Shown: piece after piece, positions 1 through 7,005 of the stretch
Layout: each line of letters opens with the position of its first letter
Position numbering within the stretch: position 1 is the first letter of the stretch
Source of the DNA: Burkholderiales bacterium
Lineage (GTDB): Bacteria > Pseudomonadota > Gammaproteobacteria > Burkholderiales > Burkholderiaceae_C
Reading direction: 5' to 3'
Assembly: GCA_017307855.1 (NCBI GenBank)
Contig: JAFKGD010000012.1
Span: 1 to 64,000 of the forward strand
DNA: 64,000 nt
Program-made: the position numbers and the translations under genes
Notes under the pieces: generated by a model
Database searches by the model: none
What the model was told of the DNA's origin: nothing
What the model saw: the letters and a program-made list of their open reading frames with translations, nothing else

Positions 1-165
1 GCGGCGCGCGCGCTCGGCCGCCTGCACGGCCTCATCCACGTCGGCCGCCGTGGCCGCATGAAGGCGCGCCACCGTGCTGCCGTCGTGCGGGTATTCGGTC
101 GTGTACTCGGGGCCGCTGGCGTCGCGCCACTGGCCGGCGATCAGGCTCTGGAGGGATTGGGTCAT
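1..165 (-). CDS. Aldehyde dehydrogenase, N-terminal part (cut by window edge)
   Basis: Only the first 55 codons are present; the gene runs off the left edge. The ATG at 165 opens a peptide with LIAGQWRDASG followed by GSTVARLHAATAADVDEAV, the usual opening of NAD(P)-dependent aldehyde dehydrogenases: an intro strand, then the loop before the first cofactor-domain helix. The catalytic Cys and Glu lie outside the window, so the substrate cannot be named. It starts 36 bp after the iron alcohol dehydrogenase stop on the same strand, so the two are probably co-transcribed and could act in sequence on an alcohol and aldehyde, or on a semialdehyde. No strong Shine-Dalgarno sequence is visible before the start. 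Confidence 0.8.
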   Translation of the reverse strand, partial: MTQSLQSLIAGQWRDASGPEYTTEYPHDGSTVARLHAATAADVDEAVQAAERARR

Positions 166-201
166 GTCGGTCGGAAGAAGAAGATTGCAGAGGTGCCGCG
201 C

Positions 202-1350
202 TCAGAGCGCTTGGGCGTAGAGGCCGAGCGCGTCGGCCTGCGACACCGGGCGCGGGTTGTTGTCCAGCAGGCGCTGCACCGTCATCGCGGCGGCGGCCAG
301 TGTCGGCAGGTCGTCGCCGGCGATGCCGACATCCTGCAGGCGCCGGCCCATGGGTGCCGCGTCCAGATGGGCGGACATCAGCGCGACGAAGGCCTGCGCC
401 GCCTGGGCGTCATCGGCATCGCGCAAGGCGGGGTCGAGCGCACGCGCGAGCTGGGCGTACAGCGGGCCCGCCACGTCCAGGTTGAATCGCAGCACGGGCA
501 ACATCACCAGCGCATTCGCCAGGCCGTGCGGCACATGGAAGTGGCTGCCCAGCGGATGGGCGAGCGCATGGATGGCCGCCACCGGCGCATTGGCGAACGC
601 CATGCCGGCCAGCAGCGAGCCCAGCAGCATGGCTTCGCGCGCGTCGAGGTCGTCGCCTTGCGCCACGGCGCGCGGCAGGTGCGCATGCAGCAGTTGCAGC
701 GCCCGCACCGCCAGCGCGTCCGACAGCGGGTTCTTGAGGCGGCGCGTGGTGTAGGCCTCGATGGCGTGCACCATCGCATCGACACCCGTCATGGCGGTGA
801 CGGCCGGCGGCAGGCCGGTGGTGAGCGTCGCGTCGAGCACGGCCACGTCGGGCAGCAGCAGCGGGCTGATGACGCCGCGCTTCTGGTGATCGGGCGTGGA
901 CACCACGGCCGTGGGCGTGGCTTCCGACCCCGTGCCGGCCGTGGTGGGCACCTGCAGCAGCCGCAGGCGCGGGCCGGTGGCGCGGCCGGGGCCGTAGATG
1001 TCGGCCAGCGGCTGGGGCGTGGCGGCCAGCAGTGCCACCAGCTTGGCCGTGTCGAGCGAGCTGCCGCCGCCCAGGCCGACCACGCTGTCGGCGCCGGCCT
1101 CGCGCGCGGCCCGGGCGGCGTCCAGCACCACCTGTTCGGGCGGATCGGCCTCGACACGATCGAACACCGTGACCTGCAAGCCCGCCTCGCGCAGCGCGGC
1201 GGTGGGCGCATCGATGAGGCCGGCGCGCGCCACGCCCGGATCGGTGACCACCACCACGCGCCGGAGGCCCGGCAACAGCGATGCCAGCCGCAGCGCGGCG
1301 CCACGTTCGCAGACGATGCGTGGCGGGGTTTCGAATTGGAAGCTGGACAT
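202..1350 (-). CDS. Iron-containing alcohol dehydrogenase / maleylacetate reductase-like
   Basis: This 382-residue group III (iron-dependent) alcohol dehydrogenase should interconvert an alcohol or keto-acid substrate using NAD(P)H in the cytoplasm. The cofactor loop GLGGGSSLDTAK lies near residues 92-103. The four metal ligands can be read as Asp191, His195 (DAMVHAIE), His261 (HALAHPLG) and His275 (HVPHGLANA). The H261-H275 spacing of 14 is as expected for the family. The ATG at 1350 was chosen because the upstream in-frame stretch is arginine- and proline-rich with no family similarity, and GGTGGAGAC precedes it. The short N-terminus before the Rossmann part resembles maleylacetate reductases, but butanol-type dehydrogenases are also possible. 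It lies between a Bug receptor gene and an aldehyde dehydrogenase gene, all on one strand, which suggests a catabolic operon. Confidence 0.88.
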   Translation of the reverse strand: MSSFQFETPPRIVCERGAALRLASLLPGLRRVVVVTDPGVARAGLIDAPTAALREAGLQVTVFDRVEADPPEQVVLDAARAAREAGADSVVGLGGGSSLDTAKLVALLAATPQPLADIYGPGRATGPRLRLLQVPTTAGTGSEATPTAVVSTPDHQKRGVISPLLLPDVAVLDATLTTGLPPAVTAMTGVDAMVHAIEAYTTRRLKNPLSDALAVRALQLLHAHLPRAVAQGDDLDAREAMLLGSLLAGMAFANAPVAAIHALAHPLGSHFHVPHGLANALVMLPVLRFNLDVAGPLYAQLARALDPALRDADDAQAAQAFVALMSAHLDAAPMGRRLQDVGIAGDDLPTLAAAAMTVQRLLDNNPRPVSQADALGLYAQAL

Positions 1351-1469
1351 GTCTCCACCCTGACCCACGCACACGCGGGGCCGACGACTACAGGAAAGGA
1401 ATGGCGCAGCCGCTCCCGCCCGCCCCTCGTCGTATCGGGGGGCGGCAGGCGTGTCTGCGGGGATGAGGC

Positions 1470-1501
1470 GGAACGGGCGCGACCGGGACCGGCCGCGTTC
1501 C
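1470..1501 (-). terminator. GC-rich hairpin between receptor and dehydrogenase genes
   Basis: In the 209-bp gap between the Bug receptor stop and the alcohol dehydrogenase start, GGAACGGGC can pair with GCCGCGTTCC, leaving one bulged base. There is no T-run, so it may be a weak or partial terminator that lowers expression of the downstream dehydrogenases, or it may be chance pairing in GC-rich DNA. Nothing else is visible in the gap. Confidence 0.25.
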
Positions 1502-1559
1502 GGTAGCGATGACGCGGGCGGCGGCTGCGGCAGCACGCGCTGCGCAGCCCGCCCTGCGA

Positions 1560-2516
1560 TCAGTTGGCGGTGATCTTGGTGCGCGCGATCAGCTCGCCGA
1601 AGTTCTTGTGGTCGCGGCGCAGCGCGTCGCCCAGCTCGGCCGGCGTGGTGGCCACGCTCTCGAAGCCCATGGCCTGGATGCGCTCGATCGAGGCCGGCTT
1701 CTTCAGGCTCTTGTTGATTTCGGCATTGAGGCGCTGCACCACGTCGGCCGGCGTGCCGGCGGGCGCGAACACGCCGTGCCAGCCGCTCACCTTCTCCAGC
1801 TCGGGCAGGCCCAGTTCACGGAAGGTGGGCACGTCGGGCAGCGCGGCCGAGCGCTTGGGGCCGATCACGGCCAGCGCGTTGAGCTTGCCGGCCTTGACGT
1901 GGTGGGCGCTGCCCGAATCGAAGGTGAACTGCACCTGGCCAGCCAGCAGATCCTGGATGGACGGCGCCAGTCCCTTGTAGGGCACGTGCGTGGCCTGCGT
2001 GCCGGTGTCCAGGTTGAGCAGCGCGCCGGCCACGTGCGGGAACGAGCCGTTGCCGGTGGAGGAATAGTTGAGCTTGTTGGGCTCGGCCTTCATCTTCGCG
2101 ACCAGCCCCTTGAGGTCGGTGACGCCCACCGAGGGATTGGCCAGCAGCGCCATGTTGAGCCCGGCGGTCATCGCCACGGGCGCGAAATCCTTGAGCGGAT
2201 CGAACGGCACCTTGTCCATCACGTAGGGGCCCAGCGTGAGCGTGCTGGAGGCGAGCATCAGCAGTGTGTGGCCGTCGGCCGGCGCGCGGCGCACGTAGTC
2301 GGCCGCGATGTTGCCGTTGGCGCCGGCGCGGTTGTCCACCACCACCTGCTGGCCCAGTGCATCGCCCATGTCCTTGGCGACCAGGCGCGCGATGGCGTCG
2401 ATGGTGCCGCCGGCGGGCACCGACACCACGATGGTGATCGGCTTGGCGGGAAACGATTGGGCCATGGCGGCACCGGCCACGGTCGACAGGATGAGGGCGG
2501 GGATCAGTTTGCGCAT
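1560..2516 (-). CDS. Bug/TctC-family extracytoplasmic solute receptor
   Basis: This 318-residue periplasmic binding protein of the Bug (TctC) family should capture a carboxylate ligand. A signal peptide (residues 1-19, ending AAMAQ) is followed by SFPAKPITIVVSVPAGG. The family core is present: VVVDNRAGANGNIAADYV, then LNYSSTGNGSFPHVAG, then HVPYKGLAPSIQDLLAGQVQF. The start at 2516 puts the signal peptide at the N-terminus; the upstream in-frame ATG at 2558 would add 14 unlikely residues, and AAGG lies about 10 bases before the chosen start. No TctA or TctB membrane genes are nearby, so it is a solitary receptor of the kind expanded in Bordetella and Comamonadaceae. A LysR gene is divergent, and the dehydrogenase genes follow it. 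Confidence 0.93.
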   Translation of the reverse strand: MRKLIPALILSTVAGAAMAQSFPAKPITIVVSVPAGGTIDAIARLVAKDMGDALGQQVVVDNRAGANGNIAADYVRRAPADGHTLLMLASSTLTLGPYVMDKVPFDPLKDFAPVAMTAGLNMALLANPSVGVTDLKGLVAKMKAEPNKLNYSSTGNGSFPHVAGALLNLDTGTQATHVPYKGLAPSIQDLLAGQVQFTFDSGSAHHVKAGKLNALAVIGPKRSAALPDVPTFRELGLPELEKVSGWHGVFAPAGTPADVVQRLNAEINKSLKKPASIERIQAMGFESVATTPAELGDALRRDHKNFGELIARTKITAN

Positions 2517-2566
2517 CGTCGCGTTACCTTGGGTGTGAGAGGGACTGCGGGTGGACACCGCGACCG

Positions 2567-2652
2567 CCGCAAGCTTGCGGGCGGGTCATCGGGCTGAAAA
2601 AATTCTAGGCAGGAACCGGGCACCGCAAGTCGTTTTCTTGTCAACCTGCGGT
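2567..2652. promoter_or_regulatory. Candidate LysR operator region between divergent genes
   Basis: The intergenic region holds a perfect 14-bp palindrome, CCGCAAGCTTGCGG, at 2567-2580. A second, wider inverted repeat has ACCGCA at 2622-2627 and TGCGGT at 2647-2652. Both use the half-site CCGCA(AG). Two repeats with a common half-site between a LysR gene and its divergent target suit the recognition and activation sites of a LysR tetramer. This is inferred from sequence symmetry only. Confidence 0.45.
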
Positions 2653-2695
2653 TTATGCTTGGATGACCTGCCCCAACGCACGCGCCGCAACCTCC

Positions 2696-3691
2696 ATGCC
2701 CGATGCCTCCCCCCTCAACGGACGCCACTTCCAGATCTTCACCGCCGTGATGCGCAGCCGCGGGCTGGGCGAGGCGGCGCTGAAGCTGGGCATCTCGCGC
2801 GCCGCCGTCAGCAAGACGCTGGCGCTGCTGCAGCGCGAGACCGGCGTCGATCTGTTCACGCGCGAGGGCAACCGCCTGGAGCCGACGGCCGCCGCCCGCC
2901 GGCTGCTGCCGCGCGCGGAGCAGGCCACCAAGCACCTCGAATGGGCGCTGGAAGAAGCCTCTGTGCTGCGGCAGGGCTCGGTGCGCACCGTGACCGTGGC
3001 CGCACACGCGCCGCCACTCATCGCGCTGCTGCCGGCGGCCATCCGCCGCCTGCAGGCCACGCATCCCGATGTGAACGTGCGGTTGACCGTAGAAGCCCCG
3101 CCGGAAGTGCTGCTGCGGGTGGCGCACCACGAGGTCGACCTGGGCGTGACCAACCCGCCCGCGCCCAACACCATCAGCGCGGTGCAGCTGTGCGAGAGCC
3201 GCACCATCTCGCAAGACCTGCTGGTGGTGGCGATGCACCGGCGCCATGCGCTGGCGGCGCGCACGGTGGTGCATCCGGACGATCTGGTGGGCGTGAACGT
3301 CATCGCGCTGCCCGAGGAATCGCCCACCTCGCTGCTGGTGCGCGCCACCTTGCAGGAAGCCGGCGTGGCCCTGCCGCGCGGCATCGTGGCCAGCACATCG
3401 ATGGGCGTGTGCGCGCTGGTGCAACAGGACGTGGGCATCGGGCTGATCAACCCGATGCTGCTGTCCAACGGCATCTTCCCGGACATCGTCACGCGGCCCT
3501 TCCGTCCGCGCATCGAACTGCTGACCGAGATCTACCACTCCGCGATCCGGCCGCTGAGCGAAGAGGCCCGCGTGCTGGCGCAGTACATCGAGGACGTGGC
3601 GGCCTCACGGCCCGGCCACCTGGGAACGGGAGCCAGGACCGCCGCCACGAAGAGCCCGGGCCGGCGCGCACCGCGCACCCGGGCCACGTAG
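2696..3691 (+). CDS. LysR-family transcriptional regulator
   Basis: This 331-residue DNA-binding regulator has an N-terminal winged helix-turn-helix (LGEAALKLGISRAAVSKTLA, then LLQRETGVDLFTREGNRLEPTAAARRLLPRA) and a C-terminal substrate-binding domain starting near residue 95 (VRTVTVAAHAPPLIALLPAAI). The ATG at 2696 gives the usual short lead before the helix-turn-helix; an ATG at 2663 would add 11 residues, and neither has a good ribosome-binding site. It is divergent from the Bug receptor and dehydrogenase genes and is their likely regulator, acting through the CCGCAAG repeats in between. It converges on the next Bug gene with only 2 bp between the stop codons. Confidence 0.9.
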   Translation: MPDASPLNGRHFQIFTAVMRSRGLGEAALKLGISRAAVSKTLALLQRETGVDLFTREGNRLEPTAAARRLLPRAEQATKHLEWALEEASVLRQGSVRTVTVAAHAPPLIALLPAAIRRLQATHPDVNVRLTVEAPPEVLLRVAHHEVDLGVTNPPAPNTISAVQLCESRTISQDLLVVAMHRRHALAARTVVHPDDLVGVNVIALPEESPTSLLVRATLQEAGVALPRGIVASTSMGVCALVQQDVGIGLINPMLLSNGIFPDIVTRPFRPRIELLTEIYHSAIRPLSEEARVLAQYIEDVAASRPGHLGTGARTAATKSPGRRAPRTRAT

Positions 3692-3693
3692 CC

Positions 3694-4647
3694 TCACTCG
3701 ACCTTGATGCCGGCCTTGTCGATCACCGCCTTCCAGCGTTCGCCCTCGCTGTGGATGAAGCGGCCGAATTCCTGCGGCGTGCCCAGTTGCAGGCGCAGCG
3801 CCTGGGTCTGGAACAGCGTGCGCAGCTCGGGCGTCTGCAGCGCGGCGTGCACTTCGGCGTTGAGGCGGCGCACGATGTCGGGCGGGGTCTGGCCCGGGGC
3901 CAGCATGCCGATCCACGACTGGGCCTCGAAGCCCGGATAGGTTTCGGCCACCGTGGGCACGTCGGGCAGCTGCGGGATGCGCTCGCGCGTGGTCACGGCC
4001 AGCGCCTTCATCTTGCCGGCCTTGATGTGGGCCAGCACCGAGGGCGCGCTGACGAACATCACGTCCACGCGGCCGCCCAGCACGTCGGTGATGGCCGGCG
4101 CGCCGCCCTTGTAGGGCACATGCATCATGTCGATGCCCGCCGTGGACTTGAACAGCTCGGCCGCCAGCTGATTGGAACTGCCCGCGCCGGTGGAGGCGTA
4201 GTTGAGCGCGCCCGGCTTCGACTTGGCCAGTGCCACCAGTTCCCTGATGTTGTTCACGGGTCGGTCGGCCGGCGTGACGACGATCAGCGGCGAGGTGCCG
4301 ATGAGCGCGATGGGCGTGAGATCCCTGTCGGAATCGAACGGCAGCTTGTAGAGGAAGGGGTTGACCGCGTGCGTGTCGAACGCCATCAGCAGCGTGTAGC
4401 CGTCGGGCCGCGCCTTGGCCACCTGGGCCGAGCCGATCGAGCCGCCCGCCCCCGCCTTGTTCTCGATGATGACGGGCTGGCCCAGCGCGGCATCCAGGCG
4501 CGGCGCCATCGCGCGCGACACGTTGTCGAGGATGCCGCCGGCCGGGAACGGCACCACCAGCGAGATCGGCTTGTTGGGATAGGCAGCCTGGGCCTGCAGC
4601 GCGGGCACGGCCAGGGCCACGCAGAGGGTGGCGAGCAGTTTCTTCAT
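3694..4647 (-). CDS. Bug/TctC-family extracytoplasmic solute receptor
   Basis: This 317-residue periplasmic receptor has a signal peptide (MKKLLATLCVALAVPALQAQA, cleaved near residue 21), then YPNKPISLVVPFPAGGILDNVSR. Family blocks follow: VIIENKAGAGGSIGSAQVAKA, LNYASTGAGSSNQLAAELF and HVPYKGGAPAITDVLGGRVD. The start at 4647 is marked by a strong AAGGAGACACAC ribosome-binding site and by the signal peptide; the open frame continues upstream without coding character. It lies 95 bp downstream of the cyclase-family gene on the same strand and probably belongs to the TetR-cyclase-receptor operon. The ligand may be the acid handled by the cyclase, but nothing in the sequence fixes it. Confidence 0.93.
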   Translation of the reverse strand: MKKLLATLCVALAVPALQAQAAYPNKPISLVVPFPAGGILDNVSRAMAPRLDAALGQPVIIENKAGAGGSIGSAQVAKARPDGYTLLMAFDTHAVNPFLYKLPFDSDRDLTPIALIGTSPLIVVTPADRPVNNIRELVALAKSKPGALNYASTGAGSSNQLAAELFKSTAGIDMMHVPYKGGAPAITDVLGGRVDVMFVSAPSVLAHIKAGKMKALAVTTRERIPQLPDVPTVAETYPGFEAQSWIGMLAPGQTPPDIVRRLNAEVHAALQTPELRTLFQTQALRLQLGTPQEFGRFIHSEGERWKAVIDKAGIKVE

Positions 4648-4742
4648 GTGTGTCTCCTTGGAAGAATGAAAAGCGCGGAATGCAGATCGCGGAATGACGA
4701 GGCAGCGGGCCGCGTGGCGGCCTGCCGCCGTCAGTCGTCGAG

Positions 4743-5531
4743 TCAGTCGTTGACGATGGCCACGGTGCGGCACCAGCCGGCCGAGGCATGTTTGAGCTTG
4801 ATGGGGAAGCAGCTCACGGTGAAACCGTGCGCGGGCAACTGCTCCAGGTTGGCCAGCTTCTCCATCTGCCAGTAGCCGATGTCGCGGCCGGCCTTGTGGC
4901 CTTCCCAGATGAGCGAGGCGTCGCCGGTGGCGCGGAAGCGCTCCAGCACGAACCTGAAGGCCGGATCCCAGCTGTACGAATCGGTGCCCACCACGCGCAC
5001 GCCGCGCTCCAGCAGCCACAGCGTGGCGGCGCGGCCGAAGCCGCAGGCGCTCTCCCAATAGTCTTCTTCGTCATGCTTGCCGGCCGGCACGGTGTTGGCC
5101 AGCACGATGTCGAGCGGCTTGAGCGTGTAGCCGATGCGGGCGAGCTCGGCCTCGATGTCGGCGGGCGTGACCACGTAGCCGGCCTCGAAGTGGCGGAAGT
5201 CGAGCTTCACGCCGTCCTGCAGGCACCAGTCCAGCGGCACTTCGTCGATGCCGGGCGCGGGCCGTTCACCGCCTTCGAGCGCGTGGTCGGTGGTGGGGTG
5301 GTAGTGCCACGGCGAATCCATGTGCGTGCCGGCGTGGGTGGACAGCGTCACCTGCTCCACCGCCCAGGCCTTGCCTTCGGGCAGGTGCTCGGGACCGACA
5401 CCCGGCAGCAGCTTGCCGAACAGTTCCCACGCGGTGTCGTGGTCGGTGTAGCTGATTCTGGGCCGGTGGTGCGGCGGCGACGTGGGCTTGTCCTCGAGCG
5501 TGACGGACAGGTCGATGATCCTGCGGGGCAA
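4743..5531 (-). CDS. Cyclase-family (KynB-like) metal-dependent hydrolase
   Basis: This 262-residue protein belongs to the family of arylformamidases (KynB) and related metal-dependent hydrolases. The defining metal-binding block STHAGTHMDSPWHY is present, and IIDLSVTLEDKP lies at the N-terminus. The C-terminal VGTDSYSWDP segment is also typical. No ATG falls at the right place: the frame runs back through the TetR gene, and the first sensible start after the TetR stop is TTG at 5531, preceded by CCGGAGAACCCCGCC. Length fits the family (about 210-270). It sits between a TetR gene and a Bug receptor gene, so a role in uptake and hydrolysis of a small carboxylic compound is likelier than tryptophan breakdown, since no kynurenine genes are nearby. 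Confidence 0.85.
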   Translation of the reverse strand: MPRRIIDLSVTLEDKPTSPPHHRPRISYTDHDTAWELFGKLLPGVGPEHLPEGKAWAVEQVTLSTHAGTHMDSPWHYHPTTDHALEGGERPAPGIDEVPLDWCLQDGVKLDFRHFEAGYVVTPADIEAELARIGYTLKPLDIVLANTVPAGKHDEEDYWESACGFGRAATLWLLERGVRVVGTDSYSWDPAFRFVLERFRATGDASLIWEGHKAGRDIGYWQMEKLANLEQLPAHGFTVSCFPIKLKHASAGWCRTVAIVND

Positions 5532-5583
5532 GGCGGGGTTCTCCGGTGGGATGTGAAAGAGGCGGATGCGGTACTGCGGGGCT

Positions 5584-6369
5584 TCAGCGGCGCGCGGGCC
5601 GCACGGTGGTCTTGGCCGCAGGGCTGACAGTGCCGGCAGCCTTGGCGACCCTGCTGACCTTGACGGCCCCGGCAGGAGGCGCGGCGGCGACCGCCACGCG
5701 GCCCCGGATGCCGGCGGTGATGAAGGCCACCAGCTGGCGCACGATGGTCGCGGGCTCGTCGGTGTCGCACAGGCCGCCCGAGATGCGCTGCAGCCGGTGA
5801 TAAGCCTGGTCGGCATCGCTCACGATGTACATCAGCGCGCCGATGGCGAAGGCGTAGCTCCAGAACGCGTCTTCGCGCGACAGGCCGGGCGTGGCGGCGA
5901 TCAGCGCCTCGACGAAACGGATCGCCATCGCGTCGTACTGCTCGAAGATCGCGCTGTTGGTGGCTTCGCGCGGCAGCGCGCGGGCCTGGATCAGCAGCCG
6001 CATCAGCAGGCGCGGCTCGCCCGTGGCGGCGGCGCTCAGCATGACCGGCGGCGACACCAGCGCGCGCACCACCTCGTCGAGGCCGGGTTGGCCCTGCGCG
6101 CAGGCAGCGTCCAGGTCGGCCAGCCGCAGGCGGTTGAGCGGGCCGGCCACGGCGCGCATCACGTCCTGCATCAGCGCCTCGCGCGTGCCGAAGTGGTAGT
6201 GGATGGCCGCGACGTTGACCTGCGCGCGTTCGGTGATCTCGCGCAGCGAGGCGGCCTCGAAGCCGCGCTGCGCGAACACCTCCAGCGCCGCGCGCAGGAT
6301 GCTGGCGCGCGTCGCCTGCTCGCCTTCGAACAGTTGCGGGTAATCGGGGACGGCGGATGCGCGGCTCAT
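5584..6369 (-). CDS. TetR-family transcriptional regulator (CerR-like)
   Basis: This 261-residue repressor has an N-terminal TetR helix-turn-helix (RASILRAALEVFAQRGFEAA, then SLREITERAQVNVAAIHYHFGTREALM) and an all-alpha ligand-binding domain. The C-terminus (about residues 215-261) is an alanine-, lysine- and arginine-rich tail of unknown use. It is the first gene of a three-gene run with the cyclase and Bug receptor genes. An 18-bp inverted repeat lies 6 bases before its start codon, so autorepression and control of the run are likely. The ligand is not predictable from sequence. Confidence 0.92.
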   Translation of the reverse strand: MSRASAVPDYPQLFEGEQATRASILRAALEVFAQRGFEAASLREITERAQVNVAAIHYHFGTREALMQDVMRAVAGPLNRLRLADLDAACAQGQPGLDEVVRALVSPPVMLSAAATGEPRLLMRLLIQARALPREATNSAIFEQYDAMAIRFVEALIAATPGLSREDAFWSYAFAIGALMYIVSDADQAYHRLQRISGGLCDTDEPATIVRQLVAFITAGIRGRVAVAAAPPAGAVKVSRVAKAAGTVSPAAKTTVRPARR

Positions 6370-6374
6370 CGGAT

Positions 6375-6405
6375 TTCAAATTTGTGTTTGAATTTTCCGT
6401 TTGAA
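6375..6405. promoter_or_regulatory. Candidate TetR operator
   Basis: TTCAAA-N6-TTTGAA at 6375-6392 is a perfect inverted repeat immediately upstream of the TetR start. A further half-site, TTTGAAC, follows at 6399-6405. The position fits an autoregulatory operator. The AT-rich composition contrasts with the surrounding GC-rich DNA. Confidence 0.55.
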
Positions 6406-6513
6406 CGCGGCCCGGACGACAGCGGGTAAACCCGGAACCGCGACTCACGTGCCCCCGGCAGCCCGACACCGGCCGGGGGCATTGCCCACACCTCTGCTTA
6501 CAATGCCCGCGCC

Positions 6514-6906
6514 GTGACACCCATCGCCACCCGCCTTCGCCTCGTCATCGTCATGCTTGCATGGCTGGCGCAGGCGTTGCTGCCCGTGGCGCATGCCGGC
6601 CTGATGGCCCAGCCCAAAGCGGGCGGACAGATCTGGTGCGGTGACGCGGCGTCCGCGCAGGCCGCCCTCGCGCTGCTGCCGGATGAACTCCGGGCCGCGC
6701 TGGATGACGGCAACGCCTTTGCCGATCACCTGCCCGATTGCGCGCAGTTCTGTGCCAGTGCCAGCGCGCTCAACCCGCAAGCCCTCGCCCCGGTCGCAGC
6801 CTTGCGCGCCGCAGGGCTCGAAGCGCCCGCCGTCGCGCGGGACACACCGACAAGCCGGCCGCAGGCGCCGCCCCCGCCTTCACACGCGCCGCCAGCGCGC
6901 GACTGA
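6514..6906 (+). CDS. DUF2946-type small exported protein
   Basis: This 130-residue protein has an N-terminal hydrophobic segment (RLRLVIVMLAWLAQALLPVA followed by HAG), which should act as a signal or anchor, then a short domain with three cysteines (IWCGDAAS and CAQFCASA). It resembles the DUF2946 proteins often found before TonB-dependent receptor genes for metals, and here it also lies 99 bp upstream of such a gene. The GTG start at 6514 has no ribosome-binding site; a TACAAT hexamer ends 9 bases before it, which would suit a leaderless transcript. The family's function is unknown; a link with metal uptake or copper handling is inferred from context. Confidence 0.65.
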   Translation: MTPIATRLRLVIVMLAWLAQALLPVAHAGLMAQPKAGGQIWCGDAASAQAALALLPDELRAALDDGNAFADHLPDCAQFCASASALNPQALAPVAALRAAGLEAPAVARDTPTSRPQAPPPPSHAPPARD

Positions 6907-7005
6907 CGAAGCCCCTCCCGCATCGCTGCGGGCAAGCATTGCCTTTCCACACGCCCCGCAACGCCGGGCCTGGTGGCAATCCATCGTTCAGTCGGAGTTC
7001 ATCTC

